DNA of 46,578 bases from the NCBI GenBank assembly GCA_029252195.1, contig JAQXBV010000052.1, forward strand, positions 1 through 46,578, read 5' to 3'. The DNA comes from Yoonia sp. GTDB lineage: Bacteria > Pseudomonadota > Alphaproteobacteria > Rhodobacterales > Rhodobacteraceae. Shown here in pieces: positions 8,968 through 16,370 of the stretch. Made by a program: the position numbers and the translations under genes. The notes under the pieces are model-generated. The model did no database searches. It saw nothing but the letters and a program-made list of their open reading frames with translations, and was not told the DNA's origin. Positions within the stretch are counted from its first letter, which is position 1, and every line of letters starts with the position of its first letter.

Positions 8968-9047
8968 TGTTTGACCACTTGACCGCCGCGCCGTGCATGC
9001 CTTGTGCACGCAAATCACACCCCCATTTTGGAGGCGCAACATGCTAA
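8967..9047 (+). CDS. possible 26-residue ORF bridging soxB and soxD
   Basis: A short ORF begins at ATG 8967, sharing TGATG with the soxB stop, and ends at TAA 9045-9047, seven bases inside soxD. It encodes 26 residues with Cys at three positions (CMPC near the middle and a C-terminal Cys). It fills the only gap in an otherwise overlapping operon, and its 3' end contains the soxD ribosome-binding site (TTGGAGG). It may simply couple soxD translation to soxB. Whether a peptide accumulates is unknown. Confidence 0.35.
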   Translation: MFDHLTAAPCMPCARKSHPHFGGATC

Positions 9048-9370
9048 CTCTCCACTGCCCAAATTGTGGCGTTCACGCCGATGAAACCGACCTTCATGCA
9101 GAGGGCGAGGCGCATCTGAAGCGATTTGGTCCGAACTCAACGGATGACGATTTTCACGACTACATGTTCCAGCGTCAAAACCCCAAGGGTGTGCATTTCG
9201 AGCGCTGGAAGCACGTCTATGGCTGCGGCAAGTATTTCCTCGCCGCCCGTTGCACCGCAACACTTGAAGTTTTCGGCACCTATGCGGCCCAAACACATGA
9301 GCCGCCACAGGCGATCAAAGACGCCATCACCGCAAAACGACCCGGTTGGTCGTGGGGAGATTTCTCATGA
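9041..9370 (+). CDS. soxD: sarcosine oxidase subunit delta
   Basis: 109-residue delta subunit, the small zinc-binding subunit of heterotetrameric sarcosine oxidase. Expected zinc ligands are visible: Cys6 and Cys9 (HCPNCG), His58 and Cys62 (WKHVYGCGKYF), a spacing that matches the family. I chose the ATG at 9041 rather than 8993 because TTGGAGG lies 7-13 bases upstream and the protein then starts directly with the conserved LTLHCPNCG. The stop overlaps the soxA start (ATGA at 9367-9370). Confidence 0.95.
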   Translation: MLTLHCPNCGVHADETDLHAEGEAHLKRFGPNSTDDDFHDYMFQRQNPKGVHFERWKHVYGCGKYFLAARCTATLEVFGTYAAQTHEPPQAIKDAITAKRPGWSWGDFS

Positions 9371-12300
9371 GCACGCGCCTCGCAACTGGTGGCCGATTGG
9401 TCAACAAAAACAAAGCGATAAGCTTCACTTTCAACGGTAAGAACCTGCGCGGTTTTCAGGGCGATACGCTCGCGTCTGCCCTACTTGCCAACGATCAAAT
9501 GCTGGTTGGCCGTTCGTTCAAATACCACCGCCCGCGCGGCGTTGTGGCCTCTGGCGCAGAAGAGCCAAACGGCCTTGTGAACCTCGGTAAAGGTCACACT
9601 TTCGAGCCGAACCAGCGGATCACAACGACCGAACTCTTCGAGGGTCTGCAAGCCGCGAGCCAGAACCACTGGCCTTCGCTGGAGTTCGACGTGGGTGCGA
9701 TTAACACCCAACTTTCGCGCTTCATGCCCGCTGGTTTCTACTACAAAATGTTCATCCACCCGCGTCCTTTCTGGAAGCACGTCTATGAGCCCTTTATCCG
9801 CCAAGCGGCGGGCTTGGGCAAAGCGCCCAAGGACCGCGACACCGACACCTATGAGCATTTCAATGCATCAGTCGATGTTATGGTCGTGGGCGGCGGCATA
9901 GCAGGTCTGGCGGCGGCACTCGCCGCTGCCCAATCGGGTGTTCGCGTTCTGCTCGTTGAACAGACCGCCGATTGGGGTGGCCGCGCCGTTGTGGACATGC
10001 CCGAGATCGATGGCAAACCTACGCAAGACTGGGTGAATGCCACCGTGCAAGCCCTTGAAAAAATGGCGAATGTCACGATTCGACTGCGCACCCAAGGCTC
10101 TGGCGTCTACGATCACGGCTATGTGCTGGCATATGAGCGGATCACTGATCACGCCCCTGAAAATGACGGCCCGCGCCACCGCTTGTGGCGCGTTCGGGCC
10201 AAGCAAATTGTGACCGCAACGGGGGCCATCGAGCGCCCGCTGTCCTTTGCGGGCAACGACATTCCGGGCGTGGTTTTGGCCGCCGCTGTGCGCGATTATG
10301 CGGTGAATTTCGGGGTTTCTGTCGGCGACCGCACCGTGGTTGTGACCAACAACGACGATGCCTATCGGACTGCGATCGTGCTCAAAAAAGCGGGCCTTGA
10401 TATTCCTGCGATTATCGACGCACGCACTGCTCCCGAAGGCGATCTGATTGACGAGGCTAAGGCCTTGGGCATCCGCGTTGAACACGGCAAAGGCATCGCC
10501 AAAGTGAAGGGCGGCAAGCGTGTCACGGGTGTTGCGATTTGCAACCAAGCGGGCGAAGGCGCTGTTATCGAAGAGATTTCTTGCGATTGCGTCGCGATGT
10601 CCGGCGGCTGGTCACCTGTTGTCCACCTCTGGTCACATTGCGGCGGCAAGCTGATCTGGGACGCGGCGCAAGTCATGTTCCGCCCAGATCCAGAGCGCCC
10701 GCCGTTGGGCGCAAACGGTGAAGGCTTTGTCGTCACAGCAGGGGTCGCAAATGGTCACCTGTTCACGGCAGAAGGTATCGCGGATGGCTGCGCCGCAGGG
10801 CGCGCTGCGGCAAAAGCCGCAGGGGCGACAAGCAAGGCAGGCAAAGCCCCAATGGGCCATGATGCCCACGAAGGACCGATCTCGCCGGTTTGGCTCATGC
10901 CGCAGGGGGCAAGCCATGCGCTGCGCTCCAAAGCGTGGCTTGATTTCCAGAATGATGTGAAGGTCAGCGACGTGCAATTGGCCGCGCAAGAGGGCTTTGA
11001 AAGTGTTGAGCATGCAAAGCGTTACACCACGTTGGGCATGGCAACAGATCAAGGTAAATTAAGCAACATCAACGGCTTGGCGATCCTTTCTAAGTCTTTG
11101 AACGCAGACATTCCAAACGTCGGCACCACTACCTTCCGCCCGCCTTACACGCCGATTTCCATGTCGGTGATCGCGGGTGTGGCCAAGAACGAGTTGTTCC
11201 AGCCGATCCGTAAAACGCCGATGTCCGACTGGCACAGCGCCAACGGCGCAGATTACGAGCCCGTCGGCCAATGGCGCCGTCCTTACGCCTATGTCCGGAG
11301 CGGTGAGACGGTCCATGATGCGGTCAATCGTGAGGTGACCAACACCCGCGAAAAGCTAGGTCTGCTGGATGCCTCGACCCTTGGCAAGCTGATCGTGAAG
11401 GGGCCAGACGCAGGCAAATTCCTCGACATGCTTTACACCAACATGATGTCGAATCTGGCTGTGGGCAAATGCCGCTACGGGCTGATGTGCTCTGAAAACG
11501 GCTTCCTGTCGGACGACGGTGTTGTCGCGCGGATCGACGAGGACACATGGCTCTGCCACACCACGACAGGCGGCGCAGAGCGTATCCATGCGTGGATGGA
11601 AGACTGGTTGCAATGCGAGTGGTGGGACTGGAAAGTCTATGTCGCCAATGTGACCGAGCAGCTGGCACAGGTTGCCGTTGTTGGCCCTAACGCGCGGAAA
11701 CTATTGGAAAAACTCGGTGGCATGGATGTGTCGAAAGAGACATTACCGTTCATGCAATGGGCGGACGGCACACTGGGCGGCTTTGATGCGCGGGTTTACC
11801 GGATCTCGTTCTCGGGCGAGCTTTCCTACGAGATTGCTGTGCCTGCGAGCCAAGGGCGCGCGTTCTGGGACAAGCTGATGGAAGTAGGCGCCGAGTTCGG
11901 TGCGATGCCTTATGGCACCGAGGCGCTGCACATCATGCGGGCCGAGAAGGGCTTTATCATGATCGGGGACGAGACCGACGGTACGGTCATTCCGCAGGAT
12001 TTGAACCTCGGCTGGGCGATCTCTAAGAAGAAAGAGGATTTCCTTGGCAAGCGCGCGCAAGAACGCTCGCATATGGCGGATCCGAACCGCTGGAAGCTCG
12101 TGGGGCTTGAGACGCTTGACGGCTCGGTCATTCCTGATGGTGCTTATGCGATTGCCGAGGGCACCAATGCCAACGGCCAGCGCAACACCCAAGGGCGAGT
12201 GACCTCGACCTATTATTCGCCGACCCTCAAGAAGGGGATCGCGATGGGATTGGTCCTGCACGGGCCGGACCGGATGGGCGAAGTTATCGAATTTTTCAAG

Positions 12301-12378
12301 GTAGACGGGACAGCCGTGAAAGCGAAAATCGTCGATCAGGTGTTCTATGATAAAGCCGGGGAGAAGCAGGATGTCTAA
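9367..12378 (+). CDS. soxA: sarcosine oxidase subunit alpha
   Basis: 1003-residue alpha subunit. Domain order: an N-terminal 2Fe-2S-ferredoxin-like Fer2_4 fold (about 15-100, FNGKNLRGFQGDTLASALLAN), a nucleotide-binding domain with VVGGGIAGLAAALA around 172-184, and a C-terminal aminomethyltransferase/GCV_T half from about 600 that transfers the oxidised methyl group to tetrahydrofolate to give 5,10-methylene-THF (GELSYEIAVP, YGTEALHIMRAEKGF). The preferred start at 9367 forms an ATGA overlap with soxD; an in-frame GTG at 9346 is less likely. The soxG start lies inside its last codons. Confidence 0.95.
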   Translation: MSTRLATGGRLVNKNKAISFTFNGKNLRGFQGDTLASALLANDQMLVGRSFKYHRPRGVVASGAEEPNGLVNLGKGHTFEPNQRITTTELFEGLQAASQNHWPSLEFDVGAINTQLSRFMPAGFYYKMFIHPRPFWKHVYEPFIRQAAGLGKAPKDRDTDTYEHFNASVDVMVVGGGIAGLAAALAAAQSGVRVLLVEQTADWGGRAVVDMPEIDGKPTQDWVNATVQALEKMANVTIRLRTQGSGVYDHGYVLAYERITDHAPENDGPRHRLWRVRAKQIVTATGAIERPLSFAGNDIPGVVLAAAVRDYAVNFGVSVGDRTVVVTNNDDAYRTAIVLKKAGLDIPAIIDARTAPEGDLIDEAKALGIRVEHGKGIAKVKGGKRVTGVAICNQAGEGAVIEEISCDCVAMSGGWSPVVHLWSHCGGKLIWDAAQVMFRPDPERPPLGANGEGFVVTAGVANGHLFTAEGIADGCAAGRAAAKAAGATSKAGKAPMGHDAHEGPISPVWLMPQGASHALRSKAWLDFQNDVKVSDVQLAAQEGFESVEHAKRYTTLGMATDQGKLSNINGLAILSKSLNADIPNVGTTTFRPPYTPISMSVIAGVAKNELFQPIRKTPMSDWHSANGADYEPVGQWRRPYAYVRSGETVHDAVNREVTNTREKLGLLDASTLGKLIVKGPDAGKFLDMLYTNMMSNLAVGKCRYGLMCSENGFLSDDGVVARIDEDTWLCHTTTGGAERIHAWMEDWLQCEWWDWKVYVANVTEQLAQVAVVGPNARKLLEKLGGMDVSKETLPFMQWADGTLGGFDARVYRISFSGELSYEIAVPASQGRAFWDKLMEVGAEFGAMPYGTEALHIMRAEKGFIMIGDETDGTVIPQDLNLGWAISKKKEDFLGKRAQERSHMADPNRWKLVGLETLDGSVIPDGAYAIAEGTNANGQRNTQGRVTSTYYSPTLKKGIAMGLVLHGPDRMGEVIEFFKVDGTAVKAKIVDQVFYDKAGEKQDV

Positions 12379-12934
12379 TGCTGTCAGCACGTTACAAGGC
12401 AAAGTTGCCAATGGTGAAGTGACCGTCTCTGAGGGCGGCTTGCGCGGGATGATCACCTTTCGGGGTGATTTGGCTAACGCCAAGCTGAAGTCGGTCTGCA
12501 AATCCCTCACGGGGTTTGCCGTGCCAGAGCGCGGCAAGGCGTCGTCAAACGGCGACAAGGGTGTGGCTTGGATGTCGCCCGACGAATTGCTGATTTTGGT
12601 GCCACATGCCGAGACCAAAGCCGCAATCGAGGCCATTGCAAAGGCGATGAACGGGCAGCATTATCTGGCCGAAAATGTCTCGGATGCGCGCACCCATTTG
12701 AAGGTGGAAGGCCGCTATGCCCGCGAAGTGGTAGCAAAGCTCGCCCCTGCCGATTTGCATCCAGATAGCTTCCATGTGGGCGACTTCCGTCGCACACGGT
12801 TGGGGCAGATCGCAGCGGCATTTTGGATGACCGATGACCAGACTTTCGAGGTTATTTGCTTCCGGTCCGTTGGGGGCTATGCCTTTGATTTGCTAGCCGC
12901 GTCGGCCAAAGCTGGCCCAGTCGGACACTTCTAA
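12371..12934 (+). CDS. soxG: sarcosine oxidase subunit gamma
   Basis: 187-residue gamma subunit of sarcosine oxidase, structurally a folate-binding-like partner of the alpha C-terminal half. Seen: GVAWMSPDELLILVP, the conserved NVSDARTHLKVEG block, HVGDFRRTRLGQIAAAFW and the closing CFRSVGGYAFDLLAAS. The start ATG 12371 overlaps the end of soxA by eight bases, and AGAAGCAGG precedes it. It is the last gene of the sox operon; no terminator hairpin is obvious before sodB. Confidence 0.93.
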   Translation: MSNAVSTLQGKVANGEVTVSEGGLRGMITFRGDLANAKLKSVCKSLTGFAVPERGKASSNGDKGVAWMSPDELLILVPHAETKAAIEAIAKAMNGQHYLAENVSDARTHLKVEGRYAREVVAKLAPADLHPDSFHVGDFRRTRLGQIAAAFWMTDDQTFEVICFRSVGGYAFDLLAASAKAGPVGHF

Positions 12935-12937
12935 GAC

Positions 12938-12967
12938 TTGACCTCGCGGCGTCATATGACATGTATC
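12938..12967 (+). promoter_or_regulatory. candidate sodB promoter with internal palindrome
   Basis: TTGACC at 12938-12943 resembles a -35 box. With 18 bases of spacing it is followed by TGTATC (12962-12967), a weak -10. The spacer ends in the perfect 10-bp palindrome GTCATATGAC (12951-12960), which could be an operator. This is a visual match only. Confidence 0.4.
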
Positions 12968-13003
12968 AGGGTAACCTGTCCTCAAATATAAGAGAGAAAT
13001 ATC

Positions 13004-13603
13004 ATGGCTTTTCAACTTCCAGATCTTCCATATGCCCACGACGCGCTTGCTGGCAAAGGCATGTCTGCCGAGACGCTCGAATTCCACCACGACCTGCACC
13101 ACAATGCCTATGTGACCAATGGTAATGCCGCAATTGCGGGCACTGAGTGGGACGGCAAGTCGCTCGAAGAGATCATTGTCGGCACTTACGACAAGTCGGC
13201 AGTGGCCCAGAACGGCATCTTTAACAACATCTCCCAACTTTGGAATCACAACCAGTTTTGGGAAATGATGACACCTGCGGACAGCGCAATGCCGTCCGAG
13301 TTGGTTGCGGCCCTCAACGACAGCTTTGGCTCGGTTGACGAATTCAAAAAGCAGTTTTCCGCAGCTGGCGCAGGTCAGTTCGGGTCCGGCTGGTGCTGGT
13401 TGGTGAAAGACACCGACGGCGGCCTGAAAGTCACGAAAACTGAAAACGGCGTGAACCCGCTTTGCTTTGGTCAAACGGCGCTCTTGGGCTGTGACGTGTG
13501 GGAGCATTCCTACTACATCGACTTCCGCAACAAGCGTCCGGTTTACCTGACCAACTTCCTTGACAACCTCGTCAATTGGGAAAACGTTGCATCCCGCATG
13601 TGA
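13004..13603 (+). CDS. sodB: superoxide dismutase [Fe]
   Basis: 199-residue Fe/Mn-family superoxide dismutase converting superoxide to O2 and H2O2. Metal ligands are in the expected places: His28 (EFHHDLHH), His82 (LWNHNQFW), Asp164 and His168 (DVWEHSYY). Gln78, four residues before His82, and the Trp-rich QFGSGWCWLV favour the iron type over manganese. The start has GAGAGAAA upstream. It stands alone between a probable promoter and a strong terminator, just downstream of the H2O2-producing sarcosine oxidase operon. Confidence 0.95.
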   Translation: MAFQLPDLPYAHDALAGKGMSAETLEFHHDLHHNAYVTNGNAAIAGTEWDGKSLEEIIVGTYDKSAVAQNGIFNNISQLWNHNQFWEMMTPADSAMPSELVAALNDSFGSVDEFKKQFSAAGAGQFGSGWCWLVKDTDGGLKVTKTENGVNPLCFGQTALLGCDVWEHSYYIDFRNKRPVYLTNFLDNLVNWENVASRM

Positions 13604-13626
13604 TTGTGATCAAAGTAGAATAAGCG

Positions 13627-13656
13627 AAGGCCCGTAGAGAAATCTGCGGGCCTTTT
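13627..13656 (+). terminator. rho-independent terminator after sodB (GAAA tetraloop)
   Basis: Stem AAGGCCCG (13627-13634) with CGGGCCTT (13647-13654), extended inward by TAGA/TCTG and closed by a GAAA loop at 13639-13642, then TTTT. The stop of sodB is 24 bases upstream. Confidence 0.9.
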
Positions 13657-13716
13657 GCTTTGGCACTTGCCAAGTTTGCGCAAATCGCGGCGAATGCAGA
13701 CAAAGGAATACCGCGC

Positions 13717-14625
13717 ATGACTGACAGCACAAAAGGCGTCCTCGCCCTGATCTTGGCCTGCTCGATTTGGGGCGTCTCGGGGCTATACTATGCGCAGCTC
13801 CGCCATGTGCCGCCACTTGAAGTGCTGTGTTATCGCAGCCTGTGGTCTCTCGCGTTTTTCGCCCTGATCCTTGGGGTGCAAGGGCGATTGGGCGAGGTGC
13901 GTGCGGCGCTGTCCAACCGCCGGCAGGTGGGCACGATCCTGATCGCCGCTCTGATGATTTCTGGGAATTGGTTTGGCTTTATTTTTGCGATTTCGAGCGG
14001 GCAGGGCCTAGAGGCCTCGCTGGGCTATTACATCTTCCCGCTGGTCGCGGTGGTGATTGGCAAGCTGGTCTTTGCCGAGCGGTTGAAGCCCGCACAATGG
14101 TTCGCGGTTGGCCTTGCTGCGTTTGGTGTCTCTGTGCTGACCTTCGGGCTGGGCGTGGCCCCTTGGATTGCACTTTGGCTGGCGGGCACTTTTGGCACCT
14201 ACGGGATGATCAAAAAGCAATTGCCGCTGGGCCCCGTGGTCTCGGTCACGTCTGAGGTGCTTTTGTTGGCGCCCTTGGCGATTGCTTGGATCATGATCAA
14301 GGGAACGGGGGCTGGTGGCGGCAACGAGATCGGCACCCATGTTTTGTTGGCACTCTCGGGTCCGCTAACGGCAGGGCCGCTGGTCTTGTTCAGCTTTGCC
14401 GCAAGGCGCGTGCGGATGTCGACCGTTGGGTTGGTGCAGTTCCTCAACCCCTCACTGCAATTTGCATCTGCCGCCTTGGTCTTGGGCGAGGTTGTGACCA
14501 AATGGCACGCCATGGCATTCCCGATCATTTGGGCAGGGCTTGTGGTCTATTCCGTATCGCTGTGGCGTCAGGACAGGGCGGCGGCGAGGGCCTCTTCCAA
14601 GGTCGTGATGTCGGGCACCGCCTGA
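13717..14625 (+). CDS. rarD: RarD-type EamA family permease
   Basis: 302-residue inner-membrane protein with about ten hydrophobic segments arranged as two EamA halves. The first helix (KGVLALILACSIWGVSGLYYAQL) and EVLCYRSLWS are the RarD subfamily signature. E. coli RarD was linked to chloramphenicol sensitivity; the natural substrate is unknown. I start at ATG 13717, which has AAAGGA upstream, rather than the ORF extension at 13660 that runs through the sodB terminator loop region. Its last 58 bases overlap the 3' end of the convergent LOG gene, an unusually long convergent overlap. Confidence 0.88.
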   Translation: MTDSTKGVLALILACSIWGVSGLYYAQLRHVPPLEVLCYRSLWSLAFFALILGVQGRLGEVRAALSNRRQVGTILIAALMISGNWFGFIFAISSGQGLEASLGYYIFPLVAVVIGKLVFAERLKPAQWFAVGLAAFGVSVLTFGLGVAPWIALWLAGTFGTYGMIKKQLPLGPVVSVTSEVLLLAPLAIAWIMIKGTGAGGGNEIGTHVLLALSGPLTAGPLVLFSFAARRVRMSTVGLVQFLNPSLQFASAALVLGEVVTKWHAMAFPIIWAGLVVYSVSLWRQDRAAARASSKVVMSGTA

Positions 14626-15125
14626 ACGTAATCGCGCAGGGAGGGCGCGGCGAAACCTTCCTTAATGAAGTGGTCAATCAGCGCCAATAGCGGATCCCAG
14701 AACCCTTCGGTATTGAGGATAAAGATCGGCTTTTCATGCAGGCCAAGCTGCCGCCATGTGAGCGCCTCGAATAATTCATCAAGCGACCCCGCACCGCCGG
14801 GCAGCATTACGACCGCATCGGCGTTCATGATCATCACCTTTTTGCGCTCGTTCATGGTTTCGGTGATGATAAACGTGTCCAGATCACGCTTGCCGACCTC
14901 CATATCCAAGAGGTGCACCGGGATCACGCCAAAGGTATTGCCGCCCGCCGTTTGCGCAGCTTTGGCGACACGGCCCATCAGGCCAACGTCACCTGCGCCA
15001 TAAACCAAGCGCCAGCCCTTGCGCGCCAGCATCTCTCCTACATCGGCGGCGGCCCAAGCATAGGCAGGGCGTGCCCCGTCGCGGGAACCGCAGTAGATAC
15101 AAACTGATTTTAGTAAATTTGCCAT
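14568..15125 (-). CDS. LOG family protein (TIGR00730, cytokinin riboside monophosphate phosphoribohydrolase type)
   Basis: 185-residue Rossmann-fold protein of the LOG/TIGR00730 family, which removes ribose-5-phosphate from nucleoside monophosphates. Seen: SVCIYCGS at the N-terminus, AGDVGLMGRVA, ETMNERKKVM, and the signature PGGAGSLDELFE in place of the commoner PGGxGTxxE (Ser for Thr). The start at ATG 15125 (MANLLKS) is preferred over the long upstream frame, which reads across the LysM promoter. It is divergent from the LysM gene. Cytokinin activity in a marine bacterium is not implied; substrate is unknown. Confidence 0.88.
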   Translation of the reverse strand: MANLLKSVCIYCGSRDGARPAYAWAAADVGEMLARKGWRLVYGAGDVGLMGRVAKAAQTAGGNTFGVIPVHLLDMEVGKRDLDTFIITETMNERKKVMIMNADAVVMLPGGAGSLDELFEALTWRQLGLHEKPIFILNTEGFWDPLLALIDHFIKEGFAAPSLRDYVQAVPDITTLEEALAAALS

Positions 15126-15152
15126 AGTCTTGCCTCGCGCCCATTGATCCTT

Positions 15153-15181
15153 TTGACCGCTCATAACCCTCTTGCTATTCT
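15153..15181 (+). promoter_or_regulatory. sigma70-type promoter for the LysM gene
   Basis: TTGACC (15153-15158), a 17-base spacer and TATTCT (15176-15181). Transcription would start near 15188, about 40 bases before the LysM protein start. This is a good match by eye, untested. Confidence 0.6.
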
Positions 15182-15226
15182 GGCTCAACCCAAGCTTACT
15201 GCGGGGATCAGGGGGGCGGTCAGCAA

Positions 15227-16303
15227 ATGGCGATGTCAAATAACGCGCGACTCGGGCTCGGGGCGCTTGCAGCGATAGCGGTTGCTGTCACTTTGGTGCT
15301 GGTGATTCCGCGTCCGCAAGAACCGGTCTTGTTAATCGACGATTCCGTGCAGACCGCTGCCGTGGAGGAGGTCATCGCTGTCGCTACGCCTGACGCTGTG
15401 GTGATCGCGCCTGTGCTCGACACTCTGCGCGTCGACCCTGATGGCAGCAGCGTGCTGGCGGGTATGGCCGCCCCGTTTCAAGAGGTGGTGATTTTGGTCG
15501 ATGGCACAGAGGTCGAAACGGTGACGGCGGATGCATCGGGCAGCTTTGCGGCATTGCCCGCTCTCGGCTTTTCGCAGGTGTCGCGCGCGATCTCGTTGAT
15601 CGCAGACCCAAAGGGGGCCGCGGTCGCCTCGGCAGAGACCTATCTGGTCGGGCCAATCGTGGCACCGGTGATTGTTGCCGCACCATCAGAGACGGCAGAA
15701 AACACCGCACGAGCGCCACTTGATATCCCCGTGCCGCAACCTGCGCCTGCGGTGATCGTCGCCTCCTCGGAGGGCGTGCGTGTGGTGCAAACCGGCGGCG
15801 AGGACGAGGCGCCCGATGTGCTTTCCAATGTCGCCCTTGATAGCATCAGCTATGATCCTAGCGGTGAGGTCTTGATCGCAGGGCGCGGCACGGGCGACGG
15901 ATTTGTCAATGTTTACCTTGATAATCAACCTATTACGACGTCTCGGATCAGCCAAGAGGGTGATTGGCGGACGGATTTGCCGCAAGTCGATACAGGGGTT
16001 TACACGCTGCGTGTTGACGAAGTGAACGTTGCGGGCGATGTGCTTTCGCGGGTCGAGACACCATTTTTGCGCGAAGAACCGGCTGCGGTTGCGGCTCAAA
16101 TGGCCACCCAAACCGCAAAACCCGATTTCAAAGTGGCCGTGACCACTGTGCAACCGGGGGCCACGCTTTGGGCGATTGCCGAGCAGGCCTTTGGCGAGGG
16201 GATCCTTTATGTGAAGGTTTTCGAAGCAAATCGCGACAGTATTCGCGATCCCGACCTGATCTATCCTGGTCAGGTGTTTCGTATTCCTCAGGCGGATCAA
16301 TAG
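15227..16303 (+). CDS. LysM domain protein with N-terminal membrane anchor
   Basis: 358-residue protein. An N-terminal hydrophobic segment (LGALAAIAVAVTLVLVI, about 11-27) anchors it or serves as a signal. Then come Ala/Val-rich, low-complexity periplasmic stretches, two probable Ig/carboxypeptidase-like beta modules (about 62-115 LRVDPDGSSVLAGMAAP; about 205-285 ISYDPSGEVLIAGRG), and a C-terminal LysM of about 48 residues (TVQPGATLWAIAEQAFGEG...DPDLIYPGQVFRIP), which binds peptidoglycan. This layout is typical of alphaproteobacterial LysM proteins of unknown role. ATG 15233 (MSNNARL) is an alternative start. Confidence 0.85.
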   Translation: MAMSNNARLGLGALAAIAVAVTLVLVIPRPQEPVLLIDDSVQTAAVEEVIAVATPDAVVIAPVLDTLRVDPDGSSVLAGMAAPFQEVVILVDGTEVETVTADASGSFAALPALGFSQVSRAISLIADPKGAAVASAETYLVGPIVAPVIVAAPSETAENTARAPLDIPVPQPAPAVIVASSEGVRVVQTGGEDEAPDVLSNVALDSISYDPSGEVLIAGRGTGDGFVNVYLDNQPITTSRISQEGDWRTDLPQVDTGVYTLRVDEVNVAGDVLSRVETPFLREEPAAVAAQMATQTAKPDFKVAVTTVQPGATLWAIAEQAFGEGILYVKVFEANRDSIRDPDLIYPGQVFRIPQADQ

Positions 16304-16370
16304 CACGTCCACTCTGGTAATCCCGCAGAGGCCTGCCTAAGTTGCGGGTCTTAAGAACGGAATCCGATAT

